A stretch of 64,000 nt of DNA from the NCBI GenBank assembly GCA_963759115.1, contig CAVWXT010000001.1, positions 496,001-560,000 of the forward strand, read 5' to 3'. A program made the position numbers and the translations under genes. Positions 10,724 through 20,302 of this stretch are shown here, piece by piece; the stretch's first letter is position 1, and each line of letters starts with the position of its first letter. The notes beneath the pieces were generated by a model. That model had not been told where the DNA came from. It saw only the letters and a program-made list of their open reading frames with translations, and did no database searches. Origin of the DNA: CAVWXT01 sp963759115 (GTDB taxonomy: Bacteria > Planctomycetota > Planctomycetia > Pirellulales > Thermoguttaceae).

Positions 10724-11056
10724 TTGTCGATAACGGTACGATGGACTTGGGAGTTGAAGAAAGGACTTCATGGCGCCACCGTCGCTTTCGATACCGGCGA
10801 AGCCGGCATCCTGTTGCGCCTGTTTGAGGAAGATCACGACCTTCTCACACCTGAGGCCGCGCAATACTTTCTGCGGATGAACTTCCCTCCCAGCGATCGG
10901 CAGCGTATGGACGGGCTTGCCGAGAAGGCACGCCAAGGCAACTTGACGGCCGCTGAACAGGAAGAACTGGATTGCTACTGCCATGTGGGCGAGTTGCTCG
11001 CTCTGCTGCAATCCAAGGCACGGCTGGCCTTGAAGGAATCGCAGTCCAAAGGCTAG
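10724..11056 (+). CDS. Small hypothetical protein paired with HNH nuclease
   Basis: A 110-aa protein with the pattern LTPEAAQYFLRMNFPPSDRQ, then MDGLAEKARQGNLTAAEQEE and LLQSKARLALK. I recall small proteins of this kind directly upstream of HNH nucleases, but cannot name the family. No ATG is available; the TTG at 10724 (or 10754) would start it, and a stop lies just upstream at 10715. It ends 6 bp before the HNH gene, so the two form a likely operon. A toxin-antitoxin or other two-gene unit is possible but unproven. Confidence 0.65.
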   Translation: MSITVRWTWELKKGLHGATVAFDTGEAGILLRLFEEDHDLLTPEAAQYFLRMNFPPSDRQRMDGLAEKARQGNLTAAEQEELDCYCHVGELLALLQSKARLALKESQSKG

Positions 11057-11062
11057 CCGTTC

Positions 11063-11476
11063 ATGGACGAGTCACTTCGCCGACTTGTGTGGGAACGCGC
11101 CAACCACGCTTGCGAGTATTGCCGACTCCCGAGCAACCTGTACCCGTTGTCGTTTCAAATCGATCACATCATCGCCGAGAAGCATCATGGTGCGACGGTC
11201 GCCTCAAACCTCGCGCTGTCCTGTTTCTGGTGCAATGTTCACAAGGGCCCGAACATTGCGGGCATCGACTCGGAAACGCAGCACATTGAGCCGCTCTTTC
11301 ATCCTCGTAACGACCGCTGGAGCGACCATTTCCGCTGGGACGGGCCATTGTTGGTGGGATTGACGCCGTCAGGCCGCGCCACCATCGACGTGCTCGACAT
11401 GAACCATCCCGTGCGGGTAGCCCTCCGCGAGGCCCTGATTGCCGAAGGGGTGTTTCTGTCAGGCGAAGCGACGTAG
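11063..11476 (+). CDS. HNH endonuclease domain protein
   Basis: A 137-aa protein. An HNH core is visible: CEYCRLP, then FQIDHIIAEKHHGATVASNL, then SCFWCNVHKG, giving two Cys pairs and the D-H/N-H metal ligands. It fits small stand-alone HNH nucleases. It is the second gene of a pair with the 110-aa protein. Its substrate (self, phage or a nicking role) cannot be read from sequence. It converges with recG, with only 9 bp between the ends. Confidence 0.82.
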   Translation: MDESLRRLVWERANHACEYCRLPSNLYPLSFQIDHIIAEKHHGATVASNLALSCFWCNVHKGPNIAGIDSETQHIEPLFHPRNDRWSDHFRWDGPLLVGLTPSGRATIDVLDMNHPVRVALREALIAEGVFLSGEAT

Positions 11477-11485
11477 GTTGAGCCC

Positions 11486-13650
11486 TCATCCCACGTCGCC
11501 CAACTCCAGCGCCTTCCCGTATCGCACCAGCATCATCCGCCGCAGCTTGGCGTGCTCTTCGGAAGAAAGGCCGGGATCGGCGGTCACCAGCGCGTGGGCG
11601 TCGCGGCGGGCTTCTTCCAGCAGCGACTGGTCGCGCAGCAGATCGGCAATCCGCAGCGGCGGCAGGCCGTGCTGCTTGCGTGCCGAAAATGTCGCCCGGC
11701 CCGCGAAGCTTGAAATCGGTCTCCGCCAACTCGAAACCGTCGGTCGAGGCCACAAACGCCTTCAGCCGCTCGCGCGATTCCTCGGTCTGCGGATCGCCGA
11801 AGACGCAGCAGAAGCCGGGAAACTTGCCGCGGCTGATCCGCCCGCGAAGCTGATGGAGCTGGGCCAGGCCGAAGCGGTGGCCGCCCTCGATCGTCATCAG
11901 CGTGGCGTTGGGCACGTCCACGCCCACCTCGACCACCGACGTGCAGACCAGCACCTGAATCTCGCCGCTGCGGAAGCGGTCCATCACGGCGTCCTTTTCG
12001 GCCGGCGCCATGCGGCCGTGGATCAGCCCGAGCCGAAAGGCCTCCAACTCGCCGTTGGCCAGCGTCTCGTAGGTTTCGTCCAGGCTGGCGGCCTCGGTCG
12101 CTTCCGACTCCTCGACCAGCGGCGTGACGACGAAGCCCTGCCGGCCTTCGCGGAGCTTCTTGCGGAAGAAATCCCACCACTTGGCCCGCTGGTCTTCGTT
12201 GGCCAGATAGGTGTTGACCTTCTGCCGGCCCGGCGGGCTGTCGCGGAGCGTCGAAACGTCGAGGTCGCCGAACAGCGTCATGGTCACCGATCGCGGGATG
12301 GGCGTGGCGGTCATCACCAGGTAATGCGGATCGGCGGGCAAAACGGGGACTCTCCACCACTTTCCAACCACTCCTTACCGCCGCAGTGCCTGTCCCCGTT
12401 TTGCCCTTGAGCATCGCCCGCTGACGCACGCCGAACTTGTGCTGCTCGTCGATCACCACCAGGCCGAGCTTGGCGAACGAAACGTCCTCCTGGATGATCG
12501 CCTGGGTGCCGACGACGAGGTCGACCTCTCCGGCGGCGATCAGTTGCAGCAGGGCGGCCCGCTGGCTGCGGCGTCAGCCCGCCGGTCAGCTGGGCGCGGC
12601 GGACCTGGCTGGCGGCCAGCATGCGTTCGAGCGTCAGGGCGTGTTGCCGGGCGAGGACTTCCGTGGGGGCCATCAGCACGGCCTGGTAGCCGTGGGCCAC
12701 CGCCAGCAGCATGGCATACACCGCCACCACCGTCTTGCCGCTGCCCACGTCGCCCTGCAAGAGCCGGTTCATCGGCAGCGGGCCGGCCATGTCGGCGGCA
12801 ATCTCGGCAATCGCCTGCTCCTGCCCCGCGGTCAGCTCGAAGGGGAACAGCCGGCGGATGCGGGCGTCGATCTTGGCCGTGGCCTCCAAGCGCCGGGGCC
12901 TTCCGCTGGTCGTGCTGCTGCTGCCGCTTCACGGCCAACGCAAGTTGCAGGATGAACAACTCCTGATACACCAGCCGCCGCCGGGCGCGATCCAAACTCT
13001 CCTGGTCGCCGGGGAAATGGATTTGCGGCAACGCCTGCCGCAGCGGCCAGAGGTCGTGGGCCTGCAAGATACTCGTCGGGAAAGACCTCGTCGAGCACGT
13101 CGGCGTACGTCTCCAGCGCCCCGCGGACGATCTTCCGCATCTGCCACTGCAGCAGCCCTTCGGTCAGCGGATAGACGGGCAGAATCTTCGTGACCGGCTC
13201 CTCTTCCTCGTCGTCGAGCGACTTCGACCCGCGGATGGTGCATCTGCCAGACGAGCCCCTCGTACTTCGGCTTGCCGGAGAGCATCACCCGCTGGCCGAA
13301 CTGGAAGCGGTCGCGCATGAAGGGCTGGTTGAACCAGATCGCCCGCAGGTGTCCGGTGCGGCAGCGGACCGAGACGCCGAGGATCGCAGCCGCCGGCGCT
13401 GGTGCTGCGCAGGTCGATGTCTTCGACCACGCCGCGGACGCTTTGCAGCTTGCCCTCTTCAAGCTGGTCGACGTTCCCGCTCGTCGCTGAGGTCTTGGTA
13501 ATCGCGGGGGAAGAAGAAGAGCACGTCGCGGACGGTGTGCAGGCCCAGCCGTTCGAGCAATTCGGCCCGCGCCGGCCCGACGCCCTTGAGGAATTGCACC
13601 GGCGTGGCCAGCAGTTGGGCGGGGTTCGGGGGCGGATCGGGGGCAGCCAT
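11486..13650 (-). CDS. recG: ATP-dependent DNA helicase RecG (many frameshifts and an insertion)
   Basis: All RecG parts are present in order: wedge N-terminus (VQFLKGVGPARAELLERLGL), OB region (VRCRTGHLRAIWFNQPFM), Walker A (LLQGDVGSGKTVVAVYAMLL), DEQH box (VIDEQHKFGVRQRAML), motif III (YLVMTATPIPRSVTMTLF), motifs V-VI (TSVVEVGVDVPNATLMTIEG, then QLRGRISRGKFPGFC). The frame changes near 13480, 13390, 13215, 13070, 12900, 12590, 12330 and 11690, with no stops inside the correct frames. One disruption is a 63-bp palindromic insertion (12340-12402), which by itself preserves frame. RecG remodels stalled forks and Holliday junctions. Whether the gene works depends on whether the indels are real. 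Confidence 0.85.
12340..12402. repeat. 63-bp palindromic element inside recG
   Basis: Terminal 11-bp inverted repeats AAAACGGGGAC and GTCCCCGTTTT bound an exactly 63-bp insert between the DEQH box and motif III of RecG. Read on the coding strand it is 21 sense codons with no stop (starts KTGTGTAAVRSG, ends KVVESPRF). The left end shares GGGGACAGGCAC with the elements at 14302 and 37.7 kb. Removing it and one extra C next to it leaves MLKGARDPHYLVMTATP, a normal RecG sequence. Confidence 0.8.
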
Positions 13651-13794
13651 GCCGCCATTTTAGCGAAGGGAGAGGGGTGAAGGGAGAGGGGATCGGCCAG
13701 CCATCAGCAGTCGGAGCTTAAGCAATTGCGTTGCTGCTACAAAAAGTGTACCCGAGAGCAGGCCGATGCGTAGTTGCCACGACTGGCTTCACGC

Positions 13795-14124
13795 CTACCC
13801 CTTCTGCGGCCGAGTGTCGCGGATCAGTTCGGGGTGCTGTCGCCGAAACTCCTCCACAAACCGTTCCTCGGTTTCGGCGGCGCGATCAATCTCGTCGCGA
13901 TGGTCTTCGTAGTAGGCAAGGGCCGAATAGACCTCAGCGAGTGTGAGGCTCGGATAGACGGAAGCAACGATCTCTTCCGGCGAGAGTGCGTCGAGGTCGC
14001 GGGCGAGCACCACGTCGCGGACTCGGATTCGGTGTCCCTCGATGCGAGCTTGGCCGCCCATCGTGCCCGGCGTATGCACAATGTGCGCGTACGAAGTCTG
14101 AGTGATTTGGCTTTCGGGAGGCAT
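13795..14124 (-). CDS. DUF433 domain protein
   Basis: A 109-aa protein. The segment GTMGGQARIEGHRIRVRDVV, then LSPEEIVASVYPSLTLAEVY and ALAYYEDHRDEID, is the usual DUF433 sequence (a winged-helix-like domain often found as the antitoxin-like partner of PIN-type toxins). No toxin partner is adjacent: the neighbours are recG and an unrelated aminotransferase on the other strand, so it is an orphan here. Function unknown; DNA binding is likely from the family fold. Confidence 0.8.
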   Translation of the reverse strand: MPPESQITQTSYAHIVHTPGTMGGQARIEGHRIRVRDVVLARDLDALSPEEIVASVYPSLTLAEVYSALAYYEDHRDEIDRAAETEERFVEEFRRQHPELIRDTRPQKG

Positions 14125-14301
14125 TCAGTTAGACCATCAACTTTCCATGTACTATCAAGTTATACTACCGTGCCACAAACTTGGCGAGATACGAGAGCGT
14201 GCAGGACACAGTGGCACCAGCGACTGTCGCAAAATGACAAAAGAATAGCGCAAATGGCTATTCTGCCCCCCTCGCCTTCTGCTACACTGGGGTGCTCCGG
14301 G

Positions 14302-14380
14302 CAAAAGGGGGACAGGCACCTTGCGGCTATCGTTTTCTGGGGTACTGAACCTGCTCTGCTCGGAGCCAGTCCCCCTTTTG
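14302..14380. repeat. 79-bp palindromic element (GGGGACAGGCACC family)
   Basis: Bounded by CAAAAGGGGGAC and GTCCCCCTTTTG. The left part (GGACAGGCACCTTGCGGCTA) and the right part (GCTCTGCTCGGAGCCAGTCC) match, in inverted order, the two ends of the 87-bp units at 37.7 kb. It lies 40 bp upstream of the DegT gene start, so it would be in that gene's 5' leader. Confidence 0.75.
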
Positions 14381-14419
14381 CCACCACATTCCAAACACAC
14401 GATCATAGGAGCAGATGCC

Positions 14420-15613
14420 ATGCCAGGACCCGGACGATATTGGATCGGCGACGAAGAACGCCGCGAGATCAAGGACGTGCTCGACTCGGGCTACGTCTTC
14501 CGCTACGGCGACCTGAACGACCCCGACTTCAAGCACAAGGTCTATACCCTCGAACAGGAGTTCGCCAAGTTTTGCGGCGTCAAGCATGCCTTGGCCACCA
14601 ACTCCGGCACGAGCGCCCTGGTGGTCTCGGCCCTGGCGATGGGGCTCAAGCCGGGCGACGAAGTGATCGTGCCGGCCTATACTTTCGTGGCCTCCTACAC
14701 GGCGTTGATTTTCGTCGGGCTGGTGCCCGTGCTGGCCGAGATTGACGAGAGCCTCACGTTGGACGCCAAGGACATCGAGCGCCGCATCACGCCGCGGACC
14801 AAGGCCATCATGCCGGTCCACATGCTGGGCAACCCCAGCAACATGGACGCCATCATGGACATCGCCAAGCGGCGCGGGCTGATGGTGCTGGAAGACGCCT
14901 GCCAGGCCGCCGGCGGCTCGTACCACGGCCGCAAGCTGGGCACCATCGGCCGGATGGGCTGCTTCTCGTTGAACGTCTTCAAGACCATCACCTGCGGCGA
15001 CGGCGGCATGGTGGTGACCGACGACGACGAACTGTACGAGAAGGCCTTCGGCTACCACGACCAGGGGCACAAGCCCAACCGAACCGGCGTCGAGGTGGGC
15101 CGCCGCGACATTCTCGGGCTGGATTTCCGCATGACCGAACTCAACGGCGCCGTGGCCCTGGCCCAACTGCGGAAGATCGACAGGATCGTCTCCACTCTGC
15201 GGGCCAAGAAGAAGAAGTTCAAGTCGCTCTTGGCCGACGCCGGCGGATTCAAGTTCCGCACGCTCTACGACGCGGATGGCGATTGCGCCACGCTGTGCTC
15301 GGTCGTGTTCGACAAGGCCGCCAAGGCCACCGCCGTGGCCAAGGCGCTGGGCTCCAAAACGGTCGACTTGAGCGGCTGGCACGTCTACGCCAACATGGAG
15401 CACATCGACCGCTGGCTGGCCGAGAAGGGACAACCGCACGGCAAGGGCGCCTTCCCGAAGACCGACGACATCCTCAGCCGCACGATCAACTTGAGCGTCG
15501 GCGTGGTCGACGGCGGCCTGGGTTCCGCCTTCGGCATCAACATCAAATCGACGGACGCCGAGATTGAGGAGGCCGCGAAGAAGTTCCGCCAGGCGTGCGC
15601 GGGCAAGGTGTAG
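14420..15613 (+). CDS. DegT/DnrJ/EryC1/StrS-family PLP aminotransferase
   Basis: A 397-aa fold-type I aminotransferase. Start ATG 14420 is preceded by a GGAG box. Recognisable blocks are ALATNSGTSALVVSALAMGL (cofactor phosphate binding), VIVPAYTFVASYTALIFVGL, LEDACQAAGGSYHGRKLGTI (the Asp that holds the pyridine), and FSLNVFKTITCGDGGMVVTD with the cofactor lysine. The C-terminus (WHVYANMEHIDRWL) fits the substrate-binding part of sugar aminotransferases. It precedes a GH2 and a Gfo/Idh gene, a common sugar-metabolism neighbourhood in planctomycetes. The exact sugar is not determinable. Confidence 0.88.
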   Translation: MPGPGRYWIGDEERREIKDVLDSGYVFRYGDLNDPDFKHKVYTLEQEFAKFCGVKHALATNSGTSALVVSALAMGLKPGDEVIVPAYTFVASYTALIFVGLVPVLAEIDESLTLDAKDIERRITPRTKAIMPVHMLGNPSNMDAIMDIAKRRGLMVLEDACQAAGGSYHGRKLGTIGRMGCFSLNVFKTITCGDGGMVVTDDDELYEKAFGYHDQGHKPNRTGVEVGRRDILGLDFRMTELNGAVALAQLRKIDRIVSTLRAKKKKFKSLLADAGGFKFRTLYDADGDCATLCSVVFDKAAKATAVAKALGSKTVDLSGWHVYANMEHIDRWLAEKGQPHGKGAFPKTDDILSRTINLSVGVVDGGLGSAFGINIKSTDAEIEEAAKKFRQACAGKV

Positions 15614-15759
15614 ATAGCCGCCACAAGATGAGGCGATCGATTAGGTGGCTCGCCGAGTACAAGTGAGAAGTGTGGGTGCCGAGGAAGCACGCCGCTGGCT
15701 GTGCTAAGAGACGCACCGCTCGGTTGAGAAAGGTGCGGTAAAGCCAGGAGGAGAATACC

Positions 15760-17880
15760 ATGTCCCGGTACTTCGCAGCGTGTCTCGGCATCATCGTGCT
15801 ATTGATGGCTTCCGCCGGGACGGCCCGGGGCGAAGGTAGCCGCAGGGTCGTTTCGCTGAACGGCGTGTGGCAGATTGCCGAGGGGAAGCTGGACGCCGTC
15901 CCCGGCGGCTTCGATCGCACCGTACCCGTGCCGGGCCTTGCGTCGCTGGCTGCGCCGCCGTTTGCCGATCCGCCGGGACCGGAAGTCGCCAACCGCCGAC
16001 AGCGCCGCCAGAAGGATCCGCATCGCGATGCCTTCTGGTATCGCCGCACCTTCCGATTCGGCGATCCCGTGCCGGACGTTGTGCGACTGAAGGTCCACAA
16101 GGCGATGTTTGGCTCGCAAGTCATCCTAAACGGCCGCGTCCTCGGCGTCCACGAGCCTAGCTTTACGCCCGGTTGGTTCGACGCGAAGGCGGCGTTGAAG
16201 ACCGGCGAGAACGAACTGCTCATCCGTGTGGGTGCCGACCGCGATGCCATCAGTCCGGGCGGTTCTTGCGGATTCGATTTTGAGAAACGGCGTTACATTC
16301 CCGGCATCTTCGACTCGGTGGAATTGATCCTCAGCGGCACGCCGCATTTCACTCAGGTCCAGACCGCGTCCGATGTCGCGGCAAAGCAAGTCCGAGTGCA
16401 GGCCGTCCTGCGCAACGATGGTTCCGCAAGAACGGTCCAAGCGAGCTTCACCGTACGTGAGGCCAAGTCGGGCCGCGTGGCGGGGCGCGTGGCCGTTTCG
16501 GCCGGCCGTCTCGCCGCCCGGGCCGAGACCACCCTCGACGTGCGCATCCCCATCGCCGATTGCCGGCCTTGGTCGCCCGAGGACCCCTTCCTCTACGTCC
16601 TGGAGGCTGATAGCGGCGCGGACGCCTGCCAGACGCGATTCGGGATGCGGGAATTCCGGTTTGATCCGGCCGCCGGCCGGGCAATGCTCAACGGCAAGCC
16701 CTACTTCATGCGCGGCAGCAACGTCACGCTCTACCGTTTCTTCGAGGATTCAGAGTGCCAGGCGCTGCCCTGGAATGAACAGTGGGTCCGCACGTTGCAT
16801 CGGCGCGTGAAGGACATGCACTGGAACTGCCTGCGCTACTGCATCGGCTTGCCGCCGGAATCGTGGTACGATGTCGCCGACGAGGAAGGCATTCTCATCC
16901 AGGATGAATATCCGCTCTGGGACGGCGGCGCCAATTATCCGAAAGAATTGAAGCGGGATCAACTGGCCGTCGAGTACGCCGAGTGGATGCGCGAGCGATG
17001 GAACCATCCTTGCCTCGTAATCTGGGACGCCAGCAACGAAACTACGTCGTCGGAGACCGGGCCGGCGATCCAGAAGGTCCGCGGTCTCGACCTGTCGAAC
17101 CGGCCTTGGAACAACAGCGACATGCCGCCGCTTGCGCCGGGCGACGTGTTCGAGTCGCACCCGTACCATTTCAAGGACGCCAACTTCAAGCTGCGCGACC
17201 TGGCCTCGGCCAGTCTGATACCGGAGGGCGACGAATCTCCCATCGACGGCCGGCACGCGGTCATCATCAACGAATACGGTTGGTTGTGGCTGAACCGCGA
17301 CGGCACGCCGACAACGCTGACTCAAGAACTCTATTCCAAACTGCTCGGTCCGAAATCGACAACTTCCGAGCGGCGCCGACTCTACGCGCGTTACCTGGCC
17401 GCCGAAACCGAGTTCTGGCGTTGTCATCGCAAGGTGGCGGGCGTGATGCATTTCACCGCGCTTGCCTACGCGCGCCCCGACGGCCAAACGAGCGACCACT
17501 GGATCGACGTTGAGAACCTCCGGTGGGAACCGGAGTTCTATCGCTACGTCCGCGATGCCTTCGCACCGGCGGGACTCATGATCGACGCCTGGGCCGACGA
17601 GTATCCCGCCGGCCGGAAGCGAGAATTCCCGGTCCTCATGATTAACGACGTCGATGACTCGTGGACAGGTACGGTTCGGTTCCGCCTGCTGCGCGACGGC
17701 AAGCCGCTCGTGGAAGAGACTCAACGTGCCGAGATCCCCGCCTTCGGCAGCCAAAGGCAAGTCTTCGCCCTCAAGATTCCGGACCAGTCGGGATCGTACC
17801 AGGTTGAAGCCTCCCTGGTCCAACCGGACCGCGAGCCGGTGTGCAGCTTGCGTGACTTCAGTGTCCGCGATACCCACTAA
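15760..17880 (+). CDS. Secreted glycoside hydrolase family 2 protein
   Basis: A 706-aa protein with a signal peptide (MSRYFAACLGIIVLLMASAGTARG). A GH2 sugar-binding domain (SLNGVWQI..., FWYRRTFRF, AMFGSQVILNG) is followed by an Ig-like middle domain and a TIM-barrel (FMRGSNVTLYRFFEDSE; WNCLRYCIGLPPESWYDVAD). The acid/base Glu is in LVIWDASNETTS and the likely nucleophile in AVIINEYGWLWL. GH2 includes beta-galactosidases, mannosidases and glucuronidases; substrate unknown. The start has a strong GGAGGAG site. A palindrome follows the stop. Confidence 0.87.
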   Translation: MSRYFAACLGIIVLLMASAGTARGEGSRRVVSLNGVWQIAEGKLDAVPGGFDRTVPVPGLASLAAPPFADPPGPEVANRRQRRQKDPHRDAFWYRRTFRFGDPVPDVVRLKVHKAMFGSQVILNGRVLGVHEPSFTPGWFDAKAALKTGENELLIRVGADRDAISPGGSCGFDFEKRRYIPGIFDSVELILSGTPHFTQVQTASDVAAKQVRVQAVLRNDGSARTVQASFTVREAKSGRVAGRVAVSAGRLAARAETTLDVRIPIADCRPWSPEDPFLYVLEADSGADACQTRFGMREFRFDPAAGRAMLNGKPYFMRGSNVTLYRFFEDSECQALPWNEQWVRTLHRRVKDMHWNCLRYCIGLPPESWYDVADEEGILIQDEYPLWDGGANYPKELKRDQLAVEYAEWMRERWNHPCLVIWDASNETTSSETGPAIQKVRGLDLSNRPWNNSDMPPLAPGDVFESHPYHFKDANFKLRDLASASLIPEGDESPIDGRHAVIINEYGWLWLNRDGTPTTLTQELYSKLLGPKSTTSERRRLYARYLAAETEFWRCHRKVAGVMHFTALAYARPDGQTSDHWIDVENLRWEPEFYRYVRDAFAPAGLMIDAWADEYPAGRKREFPVLMINDVDDSWTGTVRFRLLRDGKPLVEETQRAEIPAFGSQRQVFALKIPDQSGSYQVEASLVQPDREPVCSLRDFSVRDTH

Positions 17881-17882
17881 GG

Positions 17883-17928
17883 CCGCGACCGGCGGTCGCG
17901 GCGGGGGGCGCGACCGCCGGTCGCGTCT
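17883..17928. terminator. GC-rich inverted repeat between GH2 and Gfo/Idh genes
   Basis: GCGACCGGCGGTCGCG and CGCGACCGCCGGTCGC are perfect complements around a short GGCGGGGG-type loop, directly after the GH2 stop. There is no clear T-run (only TCTTTATAA), so it is either a weak terminator or mRNA-stabilising hairpin, or one more REP element. Confidence 0.5.
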
Positions 17929-17958
17929 TTATAACAGATAGTTCAAGGAGATCCAATC

Positions 17959-19101
17959 ATGAGCGACAAGAAAACGATCCGCGTCGGCCTCGTCGGCCAT
18001 CAGTTCATGGGCGTGGCCCATTCCAACGGTTACCGCAACGCCGGCATCTGGTACAGCCTGCCGTGCGACGTGCAAATGACGGCCCTCTGCGCCAAAGACA
18101 CCGACGAGAATCTGGCTGCGTTTGCCAAGAAGTTCGGCTGGGAGTCGGTGGAATTGGATTGGCGGAAGCTGGTCGCCCGGCCGGATATCGACCTAGTGAG
18201 CATCGCGGCGCCCGGCAACTTGCACAAGGAGATTGCGATCGAGGCCGCCCGCTGCGGCAAGAACATCCTCTGCGAGAAGCCGCTGGCCAACAACCTGGCG
18301 GATGCCGAGGCGATGCTGGCCGCGGCCCAGAAGGCGAAGGTTCGCACCTGCTGCGGTTTTTCCTATCGCAGCTCGCCCGCCCAGGCGTATGCCAAGCAAC
18401 TGGTCGACGAGGGGCGGATCGGGCGGATCTATCATGTGTATGCCCGCTACGCCCAGGATTGGCCCTCCGACCCCGGCTTTCCGATGGTTTGGCGGTTCGA
18501 CAAGTCGCTGGCCGGCTCGGGTTCCTTGGGCGACATCTGCGCCTACTCGATCGACGCCGCCCGGTTCATCACCGGCCTGGAAGTCACCGAGGTGGTCGGT
18601 CAGTTGGCCACGCTGATTGCCGAGCGGCCCCTAAATGCCAAGGAGCCCAACGGGCCGAAGGGCAAGGTCACGGTGGACGACGTGGCCCAATTTCTCGGCC
18701 GCTTCAGCAACGGGGCCACGGCCTGCTTCGAGGCCACGCGATTCGCCACCGGCCGGAAGAACCACAATTGCATCGAGGTCAACGGCGACCGCGGCTCGGT
18801 GTATTGGGACTTCGAGGATCAGAACTACCTGCACTTCTACGACAAGACGCGGCCGATCGTCGAACAGGGTTTTCAGAAGATCAACGTCACCCACGACAGC
18901 CACCCTTACGGCGGCGGTCCCTGGCCGCAAGGACACGGCATCGGCTACGCCGACACGTTCGTGATCGAGATCGCCAACTTCCTCCGGGCGATCACCAACG
19001 ACGAGCCGTATCGGCCCGACTTCGCCGACGGCGTGGCGTGCCAGCGGGTACTCGACGCCGTCGAGCGCTCGGCCAACGAGCGGCGGTGGATCAAGCTGTA
19101 A
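17959..19101 (+). CDS. Gfo/Idh/MocA-family oxidoreductase
   Basis: A 380-aa NAD(P)-dependent dehydrogenase. The Rossmann start is RVGLVGHQFMGVAHSNGYR, and the family signature EKP appears in CGKNILCEKPLANNLADAEA, followed by FSYRSSPAQAYAKQLVDEGR and the C-terminal domain (LGDICAYSIDAARFITG). These enzymes oxidise or epimerise sugars and cyclitols. No export signal, so it is cytosolic. It begins 78 bp after the GH2 gene and has AAGGAG before the ATG; probably cotranscribed with GH2. Confidence 0.9.
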   Translation: MSDKKTIRVGLVGHQFMGVAHSNGYRNAGIWYSLPCDVQMTALCAKDTDENLAAFAKKFGWESVELDWRKLVARPDIDLVSIAAPGNLHKEIAIEAARCGKNILCEKPLANNLADAEAMLAAAQKAKVRTCCGFSYRSSPAQAYAKQLVDEGRIGRIYHVYARYAQDWPSDPGFPMVWRFDKSLAGSGSLGDICAYSIDAARFITGLEVTEVVGQLATLIAERPLNAKEPNGPKGKVTVDDVAQFLGRFSNGATACFEATRFATGRKNHNCIEVNGDRGSVYWDFEDQNYLHFYDKTRPIVEQGFQKINVTHDSHPYGGGPWPQGHGIGYADTFVIEIANFLRAITNDEPYRPDFADGVACQRVLDAVERSANERRWIKL

Positions 19102-19169
19102 GGGTTCAGGGTTCAGGGTTCAGCACTTGCGAATCACGTTCCATCAAGTCCTGAACCCTGAACCCTGAC
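19102..19169. repeat. Inverted repeat between convergent genes
   Basis: Tandem GGGTTCA units on the left (19102-19123) and their complement CTGAACCCTGAACCCTGA on the right (19151-19168) form a hairpin with a loop of about 27 nt. It separates two convergent genes and may work as a bidirectional transcription stop, though no T-run is present. Confidence 0.6.
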
Positions 19170-19243
19170 CACTCGATTCACTCTGCGTTGGAGGCGTGCA
19201 ACACGCCATCTATGGTATCGGCACGTTTCACGCACCCTGCCAA

Positions 19244-20302
19244 CTACACCGTATCCAGGAATCCCCATCCGTCGGCCTTCTGGTAACGGTCGGTGATCTC
19301 GCTGGGCCGCATCCAGACCACGCGGTCTTGCAAGTGCTGCTTGATCCGCTGGATGACGGTGGTGAACGCCTTCCAGCCGAGGCCGTTGACGGGGTTCACT
19401 CCTTGCCAATGGGAGTACCAAAGGCAATACGGGTCGGCCGCTTCGACATGGCGGACAACGATCCCCGACTTCCCGTCCGCCGTGATGTAATAGTCGGCAT
19501 CCAGAAACTCCTTCGCGTCGCTGTTGCGGTAGGTGGCGAACTTGTCGCCGGCGTTGGGCAGGAGATCGTAGACGCCATACTCGCCGTCGCTGGCCTTGCG
19601 ATGGGGGGCAAGGTTCTTCTCGTCGGAACCGAAGAAGCACGGGACGGTCGGGCCGCGGAACTTTCCTTGTTTGGCCAGGTTCAACAGGGCCTGCCACATG
19701 GCGGGATTGGGCCCGGTATGGCCGGCGCCCTTCAATTCCTTGTACCGCTTGGTGCAGACCGGGCAGCCGCAGCCCGGCCAGGTGAGGCCGGAAAAGCGGA
19801 CATTGGCCCGTTGCCCTTCGGCGATGATGTTGCCGAAATAGCGTTCGTACTGTTCGACGGCCACCTCGGGCTCGTGCAGCCAGATCCCTTCATGCTGGGC
19901 ATCCTTGGGCACGCCGTTGGCCTCGAAATCGAACAGGCCGCCGTGGGTCATCAGTTCCATCTGCGAGCCGATGCCGCAGTCCCAGGCCCGCCGCACCTGC
20001 TCGATATACACCTGCTCGTCGTCGGTGGGTTTGCGGGTGATGCTCGTGCCGCCCATGCCCAGGATCAGGCTCGACTCGCCCTTGATGCCTTGTTCGGCGC
20101 AGTAGTCGAGGAAGATTTGGAACGCCTTGGCGCCGGCGCGGCGGGGCGAGGTGTTGTCGCAGTAGAACGAGAGGATCGTTTTCCGCTTCTTCGTGTCGGC
20201 GGCCAACGCGCGAGGCAGTTGGCCCAATGCCGCGGCGGCAGCGGTCGTGGCGGTGACGCCGAGGAATTGGCGGCGGGTGAAGTCGGATCGCTTGGTGGTC
20301 AT
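19244..20302 (-). CDS. Tat-signal protein of unknown function
   Basis: 352 aa from the ATG at 20302. A twin-arginine signal is visible (TTKRSDFTRRQFLGVTATTA, then a hydrophobic run and ALA), so it is exported folded. The mature part has KRKTILSFYCDNTSPRRAGA, SGLTWPGCGCPVCTKRYKEL with a Cys pair, and YCLWYSHWQGVNPVNGLGWK. I do not recognise the family; a TIM-barrel-like secreted planctomycete protein is plausible. The reading frame is continuous with hydF upstream, without a stop, which is odd (see hydF). Confidence 0.7.
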   Translation of the reverse strand: MTTKRSDFTRRQFLGVTATTAAAAALGQLPRALAADTKKRKTILSFYCDNTSPRRAGAKAFQIFLDYCAEQGIKGESSLILGMGGTSITRKPTDDEQVYIEQVRRAWDCGIGSQMELMTHGGLFDFEANGVPKDAQHEGIWLHEPEVAVEQYERYFGNIIAEGQRANVRFSGLTWPGCGCPVCTKRYKELKGAGHTGPNPAMWQALLNLAKQGKFRGPTVPCFFGSDEKNLAPHRKASDGEYGVYDLLPNAGDKFATYRNSDAKEFLDADYYITADGKSGIVVRHVEAADPYCLWYSHWQGVNPVNGLGWKAFTTVIQRIKQHLQDRVVWMRPSEITDRYQKADGWGFLDTV

